Source of the DNA: Spisula solida
Taxonomy: Eukaryota > Mollusca > Bivalvia > Venerida > Mactridae
Assembly: GCA_947247005.1 (NCBI GenBank)
Contig: OX365948.1
Span: 41,730,601 to 41,794,600 of the forward strand
Reading direction: 5' to 3'
DNA: 64,000 nt
The translations under genes were made by a program, and so were the position numbers. Positions within the stretch are counted from its first letter, which is position 1. Each line of letters opens with the position of its first letter. Below the pieces are notes generated by a model, which was not told the origin of the DNA, ran no database searches, and saw nothing but the letters and a program-made list of their open reading frames with translations. This document shows positions 15,001 to 24,664 of this stretch, piece after piece.

Positions 15001-18000
15001 AGACAGATACTGAAATTACATTAATAAATTTTACCATGCATTGGTGATTGCTTTAAATGTTATCAACTTCAATGCAATAACATGAAATAATTAATCCTAC
15101 CAAACTTCACAATTTGATCATGACTTCACAATAATTTCAAACAAATTAAATTTGTGAAATTTCAAAAGTTCACATTTTGTGATTTTATTTTAAAACAGTC
15201 ACGCATGCTGAAGTAAATAGAATTTGAACCAAAATTTATTATGGATAGCTTTTCTTTATTTGTCATATTTATCGGAAATGTTATTAAGTATATTAGTGCA
15301 ACTTTTCATGCAACTTTTAGTTATGTTTTACCTCCAGATAAAATGCATTTCTTACAACTTGAGGCTGTCAATATAATGACATAAAACAATGATATTCTAA
15401 CAATCAGTAACAAGATTAAATAGTAACTTTAAGAGAAAGAATATTTATACTGGTACCATAAAACAAACTTTATTATAACGAGTGTCGATAAATAATCAAA
15501 GGGCAATTATCAATCAGATAGCTTTTTTCATGGAAAGTATCTGTATGTTAGTCGATACCTCAATAACTTCATGTTAAGACCACCTAACAAAATAGTTTTA
15601 AAACTAATTTTCTCCGTAACAAATGCATCCAACAGGCTGGCTCATTACAATTTTCTCCATAACACATGTATCCAACGGGCTGGGTCATTACAGAGGTTTT
15701 ACTGGATAATATTTTTGATACACTAGAACAATTTGACAGACAGGGCACATTTACAAAATCATTAATACTGAAAATGTATGTTTTGACCTTATTCTTATTA
15801 CACTGTTTACTGTCTGGTAGTTGGCTTGTGCCCTTAACCCAAAAAATATACAAAAAGAATGCTGAGTATTTTAAGAATATGTTTCAGGCATGCTAAGGTG
15901 CAAATCAAATACCCAGTCTACAAAATGAAGAGTACCTAAACCTCCAAAATCTTCAAAATGAAGAGTACCTCAACCTTTAAAATCTTCAAAATGAAGAGTA
16001 GCGCAATTTCCTAGAGATGTCTTGGTGCAAACTAAGTAAATCACCTCATGTGCATTATAAATAACCTCGTTATATCTTGTATGATATCTGTCGGTCATTT
16101 TGTTAATTTCTTCTTCATAGTCACCAGGACTTTGAGGGCCATGCGATAGTGGGGTCATATTTGCACGCTTTATAGGCGAGTATGTATGGTCATATTTCTA
16201 AAATAACAAACAAAGTGAACTTTTTAATAATGAATGTAATGCATCATGTGACTGCCCTCATGGATTTTATATATGGAACAGTAACAAAATATTTATGCAA
16301 ATAATTTCAAGTCATGCATTATCAGATATTGAAAGGGTTTCAAATTCAGATTTTTGTCGGTATTATCGGAAAAACACCATTTTTAATATAATATAATACA
16401 ACAAGGCATTTGTTTTAGAGTGTGGTAACATTGAACTTGATTCGTGAATATTCCCTCCTTATATGACATCCTGTCACGTATGTTTCTATAACAAGTCAAA
16501 ACATTCTTACGGTACAATAACAAAATAAACATGAAGAATAATGAGTGCCCACTTCAATGTTACCACACTAATACAAGAAGATTTAATCTCAGGAATTACT
16601 AATTAAATACATCAGAATAAGTATTAGAGATTTTATAATGGTTTTCTGTATAAAGGAAATCTATACAATACTCATATAGAGAGATGGAAGCCAAAATATC
16701 TTAAAGGTGGAAGGGAAACTAGTAGCTTCAAATGTATAAACAAGTACGTAGAGATAACTCTAGTGATATCAAAACAAATAGAAAGGGTAACACACGCACA
16801 GTGGACAACACTCTTCACTAAGGATCAAGAGGTCTCTGGTTCGATTTTCAGCCACAGCACTAGATCATTTCTGAAATGCTTTTTAGTATTTCCAACCCAA
16901 GTAGAGGTAAACTGGTCGATAACCCAGAGGTATGTGTTTCGTATAATAATAATAATAAACACTTTATTAAAAGAGGCAACACAGTTGGTATACCCAGTCT
17001 TCCCTGTGAGCTTCATTAGGCACCTGCCAAAATTCGGACTTTGTCAAGAACAGAGAATAGTTCTGCTTTTGCATCAGCAATCGCATCAAAAACATCTGCG
17101 ATATGCGGTATTGGAAATGACATAGGCTCAGTAATCGTATTCCACTGACGGTAGTCCACGGCAAAACGCCATTCTCCAGTTTTCTTGCCAACAAGAACAA
17201 TTGGACTATACCATGGTGAATCAGATTCTTTGACAATGCCATCCCACAACCTATCCTCATATTGTCTCTCTGTTTCTCGTCGCATCTCAGGACTTTGACA
17301 AAGGACATAACCAAGGGGTCTATTCAGAAAGAGCTAAGGTATCACAGGTTAAAAGCTGAATGTTTTCTTTATTTTCCTTATACACTGGATTTTTAAAACT
17401 TCTTACCTTTACTTATGTTTAAAAGAATGATGGAGAAACAGGTCAAACAATCTTGAGCTTCCATCTCTGAATACGGTAATCGGTATAATTGTCTGGGTAA
17501 AACATAGAGCATGCAGATACTATATACTGTAGTTGTCTAATTATGCGTACCTTATCTTGTTGTACCATCCAATCTCTATGTCGTTCATCACGTAATGCTC
17601 GTTGTTTGTCTTCATACCCGTCACTGTGTAATGGTAAACTCTACAATACATAGAGAATATTTGTTGATTTTGGTGTAAGATCGAATCTCATTTCACCGAG
17701 TGATCAGAGAAAAGCATTATTTTCACGAGTGGCGTAGAGTGAAAATTTAATTTTTATGATCACTTTCTCTTAAAAATTTGCAATAATTGGCTTAATTGGA
17801 AAAATTAGAGCATGAAGACATGAGAATTATGACGTCATGATGATGTAACACATATTTTAAAGCCTGGCGCCGTTGACGTTACGTTCGTTTTCTGCATGAT
17901 ACTGGAACCTGCTTCTAAAAGTGAAAATACCAATTTCTGTTATTTTCACTGAAAAATCTCCATAATCCATTGAAAGCAAATAATAAAGTCAAATAATCAT

Positions 18001-20132
18001 CAAAGTGCATTACAAGCCATATATACATTGTGAACCATACTTAAAATTGGTCAACCAAATATGTCGTCCACTATAAATTTAGGGAGACTTTTTTGTCCCT
18101 TATTTTCCAGGTCTTCTGGCATGTGATGCAAACAATTGTTAAAAAACTTCTTCAAAAATCTATACAATTTGGTAGTAAATCAAAGCACTTAAAGATCACC
18201 AAAATGAAATTAATCTATTTTCTGAAAGTGTAGTTTCTAAACATTAAGTAAGATTACATTGAAATATTCTCTGCTTTTGGTATTTTTGTTTTCTAGTGCA
18301 ATTCAAGGGTTGTTAGAGATCCTTGGCTGAAGCATTCTTGGTTAATTGATCGGAAACCCTCTTAATATGGTTTATTAGACCAACCAACATTAGCAAAACA
18401 GTATACCCCCTCTTCTTTGAAACGGGGCCCAATCATTCGAAGAAGACAGGCATTAATACATAATTAAATAAAAATCTCAAGTTTAGCAAGTTTTTTGAGA
18501 GTTTTCCACAATAAAAACACAGCTGGTGACTGAAAAAAAATGTATAGAATGTGGTGATGAAGCTATGTTTAAAATTTGATAATTGAAAGCACTGTGAGAA
18601 TATATAAACATATTTCATGCAGAAAGGGGCAGGGTTGCCTTGATAGATTGGCTATCATTGCGGATGTTCATGCAAAAAGTGGCGGTGACACCATGATAGA
18701 TTGGTTATTGTTTTGAAAGTCAAATCTCATGGCGCATCTACAGGGGACATTATTTACAAATACTTTTAAGACTGAAACTTAAAAATATTAAATGTTCCTT
18801 TTTGCTCCCATGTCGTTATAAATGGATTGATAGTCACATAAGTTTGACATAAGTGTAGAGTGGAAAAAACAGGTTTTCGTGGGTTTAGATTAAATGGAAA
18901 AAAATGATAATTTGCAAAGTCTATAAGTCTGAGTTTCAGTATGAAAATATTTGTGAACTAAAGGTCTCTAAGCTGTCTTTCTGAACAGGTCCCTAGATGA
19001 TCCCTAATTGATGTTGAAAGGAGCACCAAGGTCCTCAGACCTTCCATCTGTAGCAGGATGGTATAGTAATTCAACAACAATTATAAAATGTGATAAAACA
19101 TCAAATGTGATAATTTAGACAATACAAAATAATTTGGAATAGGGCCAAAAATAAAAATATTGTTTGTTTCCAGGCTTCTGCGACCCATGTCATTTGTAGG
19201 TTACCATTGGGTAGGTTGGTAGCAACAATAGTTTGTATAGATAATTTTTTTTACAGAAGTAATTATTGAAGGACTTCCCCTAATTTTGTCTCCAATTTTT
19301 TCAGGTTTCTGGACAGAACTTTCCGGTTAGGGGCAGTTTTGGTGGGTAGGTACTCGGGTATGGGACACAAATAATATTTTATTTTAGACCTTAAGTAATA
19401 TTGAATATAACATACAGTGAAGCATTGATCCCCCCCAAGTTGTCCTTCTGACCCAAAGCTGCCTTAACAACATCCCAATAACCCAAATTTACAGATCAAA
19501 AAGATTAAAATATTTATTATATACATTTGGTGATACAACATTTAACATTACCTTATACTAACAAAACTTCCGACCATACCTCAAATAAAATTCACAATCA
19601 AATATATATTGTTATTGATAAATTAGTTCTAATATGTTTTAGTTTACTTTTTGCTCAGAATGTATAAGAAAACAATGTATATAATGAGGGGGGTTTCCTA
19701 AACCTTTTGCAGGTCCTGAAAACAGACCCATTGACATATCAATAAAAACACATTCTCAATGCAAAGCATCATCAACTGTTCCAAATTGCATGAATATTTA
19801 AGCTTCAGTTTTTGACACAAACATATTTGAAGCTTAATTAATTATCAGTCGTTTAATTGCTTAGGAATGTAATGTCTGATATCCACACATATCCAAAATT
19901 TGAATTCTAATTCAAACCATTCCTGCAATTACAGAATATTGCAATCGGAAACAAAATGATATTTAATTTAATGCAGATGCCAAGTAACCAGCAGACGCAA
20001 AACCACAAGACACTTACTGTTCCGCCTCCAAATCTGTCCCTTCTGGTGGTCATCTCCTGGTCAAATTTGTAGGAATCTATAAAATGCGCCACCTCTGGTT
20101 CCCGGTCCATGGTCATTGCTGCCATTTTTTAC
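1..20132 (-). CDS. CSPP1: CSPP1-like gene, 5' part (partial, 9 coding exons)
   Basis: Whole-gene entry. Exons in transcript order: 20018-20132, 17551-17640, 16045-16197, 13183-13311, 10201-10344, 8522-8635, 3146-3286, 1760-1891, 485-670; the gene runs off the left edge. The joined frame is open for 399 codons and every coding exon is a multiple of three in phase 0. The protein is charged and helical. Residues 37-66 begin SLPL and continue with YEDK, like the SLPLGEDYE repeat of vertebrate CSPP1. Later exons end in CSPP1-type modules such as RQKEYNALLRK and RKREYNQLMEK. CSPP1 proteins bind microtubules at centrosomes, spindle poles and the ciliary axoneme; that role is family knowledge. The start is the ATG at 20123-20125, with A at -3, G at +4 and an in-frame TAA two codons upstream. 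Long introns could hide further small exons. The family call is good, strict orthology less certain. Confidence 0.78.
485..670 (-). CDS. CSPP1: CSPP1-like exon 9 (last in window)
   Basis: Sixty-two codons between TTGTTTAG|AAAATAG and CAG|GTATCTC. Starts KIEKDKFRNDLRKSPQRD and ends with the helical stretch EREKVMNKRKYAEELLQ. It ends phase 0, so the next exon lies left of position 1. Confidence 0.76.
671..1759 (-). other. CSPP1: CSPP1-like intron
   Basis: AT-rich; apart from the inverted repeat at 1077-1237 nothing recognisable. Confidence 0.6.
1077..1237. repeat. AT-rich inverted repeat
   Basis: GAACTTGCATAATTTAAAAA on the left pairs with TTTTTAAATTATGCAAGTTC on the right. Confidence 0.6.
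1760..1891 (-). CDS. CSPP1: CSPP1-like exon 8
   Basis: Forty-four codons between AATTTTAG|CAAAAATATG and GAG|GTGAGCC, phase 0 at both ends. Encodes QKYEQHKLRAWERV, then a linker with RPLVGSPRDV, ending NYYMQE. It was found by eye as a GC-richer island flanked by good splice sites. Its frame has no internal ATG giving a run of 60 codons, so ATG-based ORF calling misses it. Its final module is less like the consensus than its neighbours, hence slightly lower confidence. Confidence 0.68.
2508..2692. repeat. 20-21 bp tandem repeat
   Basis: About nine imperfect copies of a unit reading AAATCAGTAAAATTTATACT. Confidence 0.8.
3146..3286 (-). CDS. CSPP1: CSPP1-like exon 7
   Basis: Forty-seven codons between ATTTTTGCAG|AAAGCC and CAA|GTAAGG. 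Starts KAKEERYWQMRGRP, has a short PPGGLNIG linker, and ends AAAKKKEYKEMLDQ. Confidence 0.76.
3742..4025. mobile_element. 285 bp foldback element
   Basis: Arms CATAGGCATTTGGTTTCAA and the complement at 4005-4025. The inner arms TGGCCATGTTTATCCGCAAC and the complement of GTTGCGGATAAACATGGCC are nearly perfect, with a spacer of about 60 bp. Confidence 0.75.
4030..6517 (-). other. CSPP1-like intron, unassigned part
   Basis: Apart from the 42 bp tandem repeat, a degraded tRNA-like patch near 4285-4340, and a short repeat near 6000-6120 that resembles 27400-27500, no coding signal was seen. Confidence 0.5.
4516..4682. repeat. 42 bp tandem repeat with internal palindrome
   Basis: Four copies, one shortened. 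Each holds CTCCAACATTGGAG, a perfect 6 bp stem around CA. The repeat creates open frames on both strands that are not genes. Confidence 0.85.
6518..7811. mobile_element. pearl-like element with ~160 bp core repeats
   Basis: Bounded by ATACCCCCCCCC at 6518 and GGGGGGGTATAAC at 7811. The interior holds about six copies of a 157-168 bp unit (anchor GACCTTGACCTTTGAGC at 6854, 7022, 7189, 7348 and 7505) followed by a degenerate ACCGACAGAC tetranucleotide run. Core repeats of about 160 bp plus an ACGG/ACTG-type microsatellite match the pearl family described in bivalves, as recalled. No protein-coding capacity. Confidence 0.7.
8522..8635 (-). CDS. CSPP1: CSPP1-like exon 6
   Basis: Thirty-eight codons, acceptor ATAAAG|GGAAAA and donor AAG|GTAACG. 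Ends ERKREYNQLMEK, again the KEYNxxLxxK module. The acceptor has a weak pyrimidine tract, so its exact edge could shift slightly. Confidence 0.74.
9033..9139. mobile_element. ~107 bp foldback element
   Basis: ATACTCTTATAAATTAACCC and AAAAATGTATGAAT on the left pair with ATTCATACATTTTTG, GGGTTATTC and AAGAGTAT on the right. Confidence 0.6.
10201..10344 (-). CDS. CSPP1: CSPP1-like exon 5
   Basis: Forty-eight codons between TTTTTACAG|CAAAAAC and ATG|GTACGT. Encodes QKQVEQERFENRHR, a proline-rich turn (SPPRPAHPQGP) and a final helical module EEKRAYQDYM. It has the same helix-linker-helix layout as neighbouring exons. Confidence 0.75.
10985..11070 (-). repeat. tRNA-like SINE head
   Basis: On the minus strand CTCGTTAGTCTAATGGTAGAGC has A-box spacing and GGTATCGGGTTTTATCCC resembles a degraded B box about 35 bp later. 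The stem pairing is poor, so this is a SINE head, not a tRNA gene. Confidence 0.45.
12731..13028 (+). mobile_element. GGGGGCATA-ended repeat family C, copy 1
   Basis: Starts CAAGACTGCATTCAATAAAC then GCTTATGCCCCC; ends with a (GGAC)n run and TCGATACGGGGGCATAAA. TATGCCCCC and GGGGGCATA are inverted ends. Four copies in the window. Confidence 0.8.
13183..13311 (-). CDS. CSPP1: CSPP1-like exon 4
   Basis: Forty-three codons between CTGACAG|CCGAGAG and AAG|GTATAG. Begins PRDPVYYRVGTPEQ and ends with the module RQKEYNALLRK. That module closely resembles the KEYNQFLRGK type of repeat in vertebrate CSPP1. A 20 bp tandem repeat begins about 100 bp away in the adjoining intron. Confidence 0.78.
13408..13905. 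repeat. 20 bp tandem repeat, about 24 copies
   Basis: Unit like ACACTCCATAGACTAACTTC with many point changes (CATGG, ATCCAAGG). In a CSPP1-like intron. Confidence 0.9.
14255..14402. mobile_element. 148 bp foldback MITE
   Basis: Ends GGGGTGGTATTCAATATTGA and the complement of ATTGAATACCACCCC; inner CAATCAGAT/ATGATTGG also pair. Confidence 0.7.
15922..16010. repeat. 33 bp tandem repeat, three copies
   Basis: AAAATGAAGAGTACCT at 15922, 15955 and 15988, just downstream of CSPP1-like exon 3. Confidence 0.7.
16045..16197 (-). CDS. CSPP1: CSPP1-like exon 3
   Basis: Fifty-one codons, acceptor ATTTTAG|AAATATG. Contains KYDHTYSPIKRAN and the charged stretch DYEEEINKMTDRYHTRYNE. Two in-frame donors are possible: GAG|GTGATT at 16045, used here, or GAG|GTTATT giving an exon end at 16066. 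The choice changes the product by seven residues without altering phase. Confidence 0.7.
16790..16945 (+). mobile_element. truncated SINE, same family as 27957-28295
   Basis: Contains AGAGGTCTCTGGTTCGATT (B box region), CATTTCTGAAATGC and ACTGGTCGATAACCCAGAGG in the same order as the longer copy, ending in an (AAT)n run. Confidence 0.65.
17016..17318 (-). pseudogene. Ty3/gypsy-type retrotransposon reverse transcriptase fragment
   Basis: A minus-strand frame of about 100 codons matches the start of a Ty3/gypsy reverse transcriptase: SDSPWYSPIVLVGKKTG, WRFAVDYRQWN, and FSVLD. The catalytic YxDD block, RNase H, integrase and LTRs are absent nearby, so it is a dead fragment. It lies in a CSPP1-like intron, in the same orientation as the gene, next to a truncated SINE. 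Confidence 0.75.
17551..17640 (-). CDS. CSPP1: CSPP1-like exon 2 (SLPL repeat)
   Basis: Thirty codons (residues 37-66), acceptor GTAG|AGTTTACC and donor AAG|GTACGC. Begins SLPLHSDGYEDK and ends DWMVQQDK. It matches the CSPP1 pattern SLPL-x4-YExK-x3-L-x2-E, the best single piece of evidence for the gene. A dispersed repeat starts about 14 bp upstream of the acceptor, on the right-hand side. Confidence 0.78.
17655..17985 (+). mobile_element. dispersed repeat family B, copy 1
   Basis: Starts TTGTTGATTTTGGTGTAAGA and ends near ATCCATTGAAAGCAAATAAT. The same sequence occurs in reverse at 55303-55727. It starts about 14 bp from the acceptor of CSPP1-like exon 2. Confidence 0.7.
18000..20017 (-). 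other. CSPP1-like first coding intron
   Basis: AT-rich. A short direct duplication near 18620-18715 (GATAGATTGGCTATC / GATAGATTGGTTATT). No other element identified. Confidence 0.5.
20018..20132 (-). CDS. CSPP1: CSPP1-like exon 1 (start codon exon)
   Basis: Coding part 20018-20125, 36 codons, beginning MAAMTMDREPEV and ending FGGGT. The donor ACA|GTAAGTG is strong. The proposed acceptor TTGCAG lies just upstream of GTAAAAAATGG, so a noncoding 5'UTR exon must exist further right. An in-frame TAA precedes the ATG inside this exon, which fixes the start. The residues resemble the short acidic N-terminus of CSPP1 only weakly; the link to the next exon (SLPL motif) carries the assignment. Confidence 0.72.
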
Positions 20133-20299
20133 CTGCAATCATAAAATACATAATCTTAAACAATCAAAATTAACTAAGAAATATTGCGCCTGCAAGCCCA
20201 GCGTAGTTATCGGGGCAACATTTAACTGAAACTGACTGGTATTCTGTGCTTTTCCAAAGTTGTTTCAACTTATATTAACTGTTCTTGACACTTTATTTC

Positions 20300-20660
20300 T
20301 GATGATATTCATTGCCACAATTAAGGGCATAGGGGAGAGAAGCCAGTTTTCCCTTCCATGATGAGCGTCGAACAAGGGAATAAATGGTATAGCATGGAAA
20401 ATTTGACCGGATCCTGACCTTTATGCATGAATATATTACTAGGTTCTTGCACTGAATATACAAATTTCCACTCGCAAATCGTGCAATATTGTTCCTGTAG
20501 ATTTGTGTTTGTATTACACCTAGAGCGTCTTCGTAATACAACCCTGGGGCTTACAACTGGGACTATAAATATAGACAATATATCAGCTGTTAAATTATGC
20601 TAATAGAATGTCAAGAATCGTGTCAAATTCTCTGCACTATATACCATTTTGATAATGTTT
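20300..20660 (-). repeat. dispersed repeat family D, copy 1
   Basis: CTGACCTTTATGCATGAATA, GGTTCTTGCACTGAATATAC and AGCGTCTTCGTAATAC recur in reverse at 40235-40500, and in part at 70-165 and 42730-42830. Confidence 0.6.
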
Positions 20661-21499
20661 TTGTTATGACACGGCCTAATGGTTCAAACTGGGTGAAACC
20701 TCCTACACTTGAAGCGGGTGCTCTACTTCTAGGCTATTGAGGTGGTCCAAGCTAAAATACTTGGGTATCCAAAGCCCATTAAACTATCACCATTAGTGAG
20801 TTGCTAGCTTACAGGACTACAATGGGACCCATTTATATATATCTAAGTAAATAAAGAGTCCTCAGACAAAAGGTACAATGATAAAATAAAACTTTTCCTT
20901 TTATGACTCAAGTGGACAGCACCTCAAACAAAACTTGAAACCTACTTGATAAGCATAATCGATACCATAATTTTATATCTAGTCATGGTCACTGTTGAGT
21001 GTTGAAGAGGCTTCAATAATGATAGACATAAAGAAGATTGACATGCCATGTATATTGCCAAATGTTCCGGACAGCCTACTGGTAACATGCATGGTGGGTA
21101 AAAATCTGACTGGTAAGAATATATAGGTAACTTCAGATACCAGTACTTTTTCTGGTGTTAAAAATTTAAGGTTGTAAACCACTTTTTTGCAAAATATAAG
21201 GGCAATAACTTCTCTCCAGTTTAGCATTTCAAGACATTATGATAGGAAACAATTTCCTTCAAGAGATTTTAGAGCAATTATACTGATGACTGACCAGCTT
21301 AAACAGAGAGTATTTTCTTATTGTTTTATTTCCTCATAATTCACCCATTATTGATTCATTAGTATCTGTTTTCACATTTGAACTGAAACAGGTATTCAAA
21401 TGGAAGATATAGCGAAAAGAAGATGTACATGCAAAGACAGAAATGAGTTTGAGTACCAAATTCTTTCAAGCATTTCGCTAAGAGCTAAGTTTTTCTCCC

Positions 21500-21977
21500 C
21501 TAGAAGATGAAGTTGCTAGTATGATGAACAAGGAAAAACCTGTACCTAAACTTTAACATTTGCACTAAGTTGAAAAAAGGGGGCATAATTTCAATAAAAT
21601 GCTTACAAGAGTTACCTACCCCTGTGTATGGGTTGGGGTCATGATGGTGAACAAGTATGCAAAGTATCAAAGTAATATGTCAATGCACTATGAAGATATT
21701 AGAGGTTAAAAAACCTGTACCTAAACTTTAACATTTGCACTATTTGCACTAAGTAGAAAAAGGGGGCATAATTTCAACAAAATGATAGAGTTACCTACTC
21801 CTGCGTATGGGTTGGGGTCATGATGGCAAACAAGTATGCAAAGTATGAAAGCAATATCTCAAAGGACTTACAGAATATAAGAGGTTAAAAAATCTGTACC
21901 TAAACTTTAACAAAAGTGTTACGCCGACACTCGGGTGACTGCAATAGCTCCCCTTATTCTACGAATAGTGGAGCTAA
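21500..21977 (+). mobile_element. pearl-like core repeats, shorter copy
   Basis: Two to three units of about 178 bp (anchor TGTACCTAAACTTTAACA at 21541, 21718 and 21897). Ends CTGCAATAGCTCCCCTTATT then GTGGAGCT. Confidence 0.65.
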
Positions 21978-22582
21978 AAATTGGATGTGTTTTTTACACA
22001 GCTTTAAGATATTTTCCATGTCTCTGACAGGTAAGTGGCCAGATTCCCTTGAATATTCTCCAATTTATTTTTCACCCGCAACCAACACACAACTGTGTAC
22101 AATACGAATAGGCAAATACTGTACTAATCTAAATCACTATTTATAACCTAAACTTTTCAGGTTTCATGAATGTTTACAAATAATCATGAAGATATTTGTA
22201 ATATTATGTTTACCGTATTAAGATAAGAAGCTTAACGTTTCAAATACTGGCAAATTAACAACGATACATATATGAACTGTGAAAAATCAAGAACAGAATT
22301 TAAATGGAACAAAGTCTTCAAGGACAGGAATTACTCTCTAATAGTTTGGTGGAAATGAACAAAATATCCTTGGAATTTGATTTTGGGATGGGTTTAATAC
22401 ACTTTAATATATCATAGTTTACCTTTTTACATACTGTACAGTAACTATTATTTAACTAACAGGAGGCTGACCAACCCGTCATATCAGAACCTCTTACAGG
22501 ATTCAAACCTTCGACTTTCCTAACAAAAAGGCTATTAACAACTCAGCTATGGAAACAGCATATATATTGTATGTAATCTAAC

Positions 22583-23976
22583 ATATATCGTATTCTCTCC
22601 AATAAACGCCCCCGGTCGATGCAATTTGCAAAAGGGGGGCGGTTTTTTCGGGGCTTTATTCCAAGATTTTAAGTGAATCATGTATGATCTTTGCATATGA
22701 TTATCCATAGAAACAAGAGCTGTCCACGAACAGCAGGCTCTACTTTTTGCAGTGCCATGCTAGGATAGTATCATAATAATCATTATATATTCAAAACAAA
22801 ATGCTTCATATCAGCAGCATTACCTTCTGCTGTGTATAGAGGTTGGGGCTTTAAAGTTGAAAAAGGAAGATAATTTGGACAAAATGCAGGACAGAGTTAC
22901 CTACTCATGTGTAGGTCCTTGGGGTCATAAAGGTGAACAAGTAAGCAAAGTATCAAAGGAATATGACAATGCACTTTGAAGATATGAGGTTAAAACTTGT
23001 ACCTAAACTTTAAGATTTGTTTTTCTAAGTCCAAAAGGGGGCATTATTTCAACAAAATGCTAAATATATGTCAACTCCTGTGTAGGGGTTGGAAGGGGTC
23101 ATAAATGGTAAAATCAAACCAATGAGTCAATACAATTTGAAGATATTAAACATTTGCACACATTTGAAAAAGGGGCATAATTAAAACAAAATGTATGGCT
23201 TATGAGTTTAACTTACCCCAGTGTAGGAGTTGAGGTCATGACGGTGAACAAGTATGCAAAATATCAAAGCAATATGTCAATGCACTTTGAAGATATTAAA
23301 TGTTAAAAAGCCTGTACCTAAACTTTAACATTTGCACTATTTGCACTAAGTTGAAAAAGGGGGCATAATTTCAACAAAATGCTTGATAGTTACCTCCTCC
23401 TGTGTATGGGTTGGGGTCATGATGGTGAACAAGTATGCCACGTATCAAAGCAATATGTCAATGGACTTTGAAATTATAAGAGGTTATAAAACCAGTACCT
23501 AAACTTTAACATAAGCATTATGCTGACGCCAACACCGACACTCAGGTGACTGCAATAGCTCTCCTTATTCTATGAATACTAAGTGGAGCTAATAACCACC
23601 AATCTGTACATAAATGAAGTCTTCAACAAGACTGCGTTCAATAAACGCTTATGCCCCCTGTGGAAGCCTTGTCCATAAATAAGTCTAAGTCCAAAATTAG
23701 GTCAAGGTGAAGGTCAAAATGGGGTCAGGTGATACAGGTGTGTGGAGAGTGTTCATATACAACATCCATGCAAGTTTGGAAGCTTTGTAGCAAGCCATTA
23801 AGATGCTAGAAGAAACGGTCAATTTGGGTTAACCAGGACGGACGGACGGACGGACGAACGGACGGACGGACAGGTGAATCACTATATGCCTCCCGATCTA
23901 TCGATACGGGGGCATAAAAATAGTAGAGGGGCGTTTATTAGGGGTGAGCGTTTATTCGAGGGTCCATACGGTATGC
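22583..23976. mobile_element. composite nested element
   Basis: Outer ends are ATCGTATTCTCTCCAATAAA then CGCCCCCGG at the left, and GTGAGCGTTTATTCGAGGGT then CCATACGGTAT at the right. Inside lie a pearl-like block (about 22712-23593, same anchors as 21500-21977) and repeat family C copy 2 (23624-23920). At least three insertion layers. Confidence 0.65.
23624..23920 (+). mobile_element. repeat family C, copy 2 (nested)
   Basis: Nearly identical to 12731-13028, including AACGGTCAATTTGGGTTAAC and the GGAC run. It is inserted inside the larger element 22583-23976. Confidence 0.8.
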
Positions 23977-24664
23977 ATGGATGCAGAGTGTGACTGGCGA
24001 TCTGGTCCGAGCCCCCTTGGAGACAAATACCAGTTACAGGCCTGACTCTTTCCACTGAACAAAAAAGCTAGTGGGACCCCTTCCCGAGAGAAAAATGGCT
24101 GGATCTGCGATAATAACTATTACATCCTAACCAAGTGCTCTACCATTTCAGGATCAATTCATAAACATACTGTTATGTAAAACTTGTTAAGCCCAATATT
24201 TAATCACTGTCCCTTGACCTAATTAAACATTGACCATACATTAAACAAGATCACTCTATAAAGCATGGTTCCACTGATCACTTGACTTATTTAAATAATT
24301 CTTTCAATGTCATGACTTAGCATTATCACAATAAAACAAATACAACTGACTGATAAACTTCTTTCTTAATTCTTGATATATAATTAACTCAATAATCAAA
24401 AATCAATTACCCCTATAGATATTTAAGTGAACTATGAGATACAAGGCCAAAACAATTAATATTGTGGCTCTGTTGAAAAATAAAAAGGGCAGGTAAAGGT
24501 AGGATTTTTTTTTTTTAATTATTTTATTGAATTTTTGTGCTGAATAATCCCGGATCTGTGGTACCTTCAGCCGAATACCAATAAAATGTTTAGGGTAGGG
24601 ACAAAATAGGGTAGGGATTTAAGGGTTACCAGAATCCCAACAAGTTAAATAGTTTCCTGCGGGT

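Noticed and set aside
16763..17125. 120-codon plus-strand frame
   Set aside because: It runs antisense through a truncated SINE and the reverse transcriptase fragment; the meaningful reading is on the minus strand.
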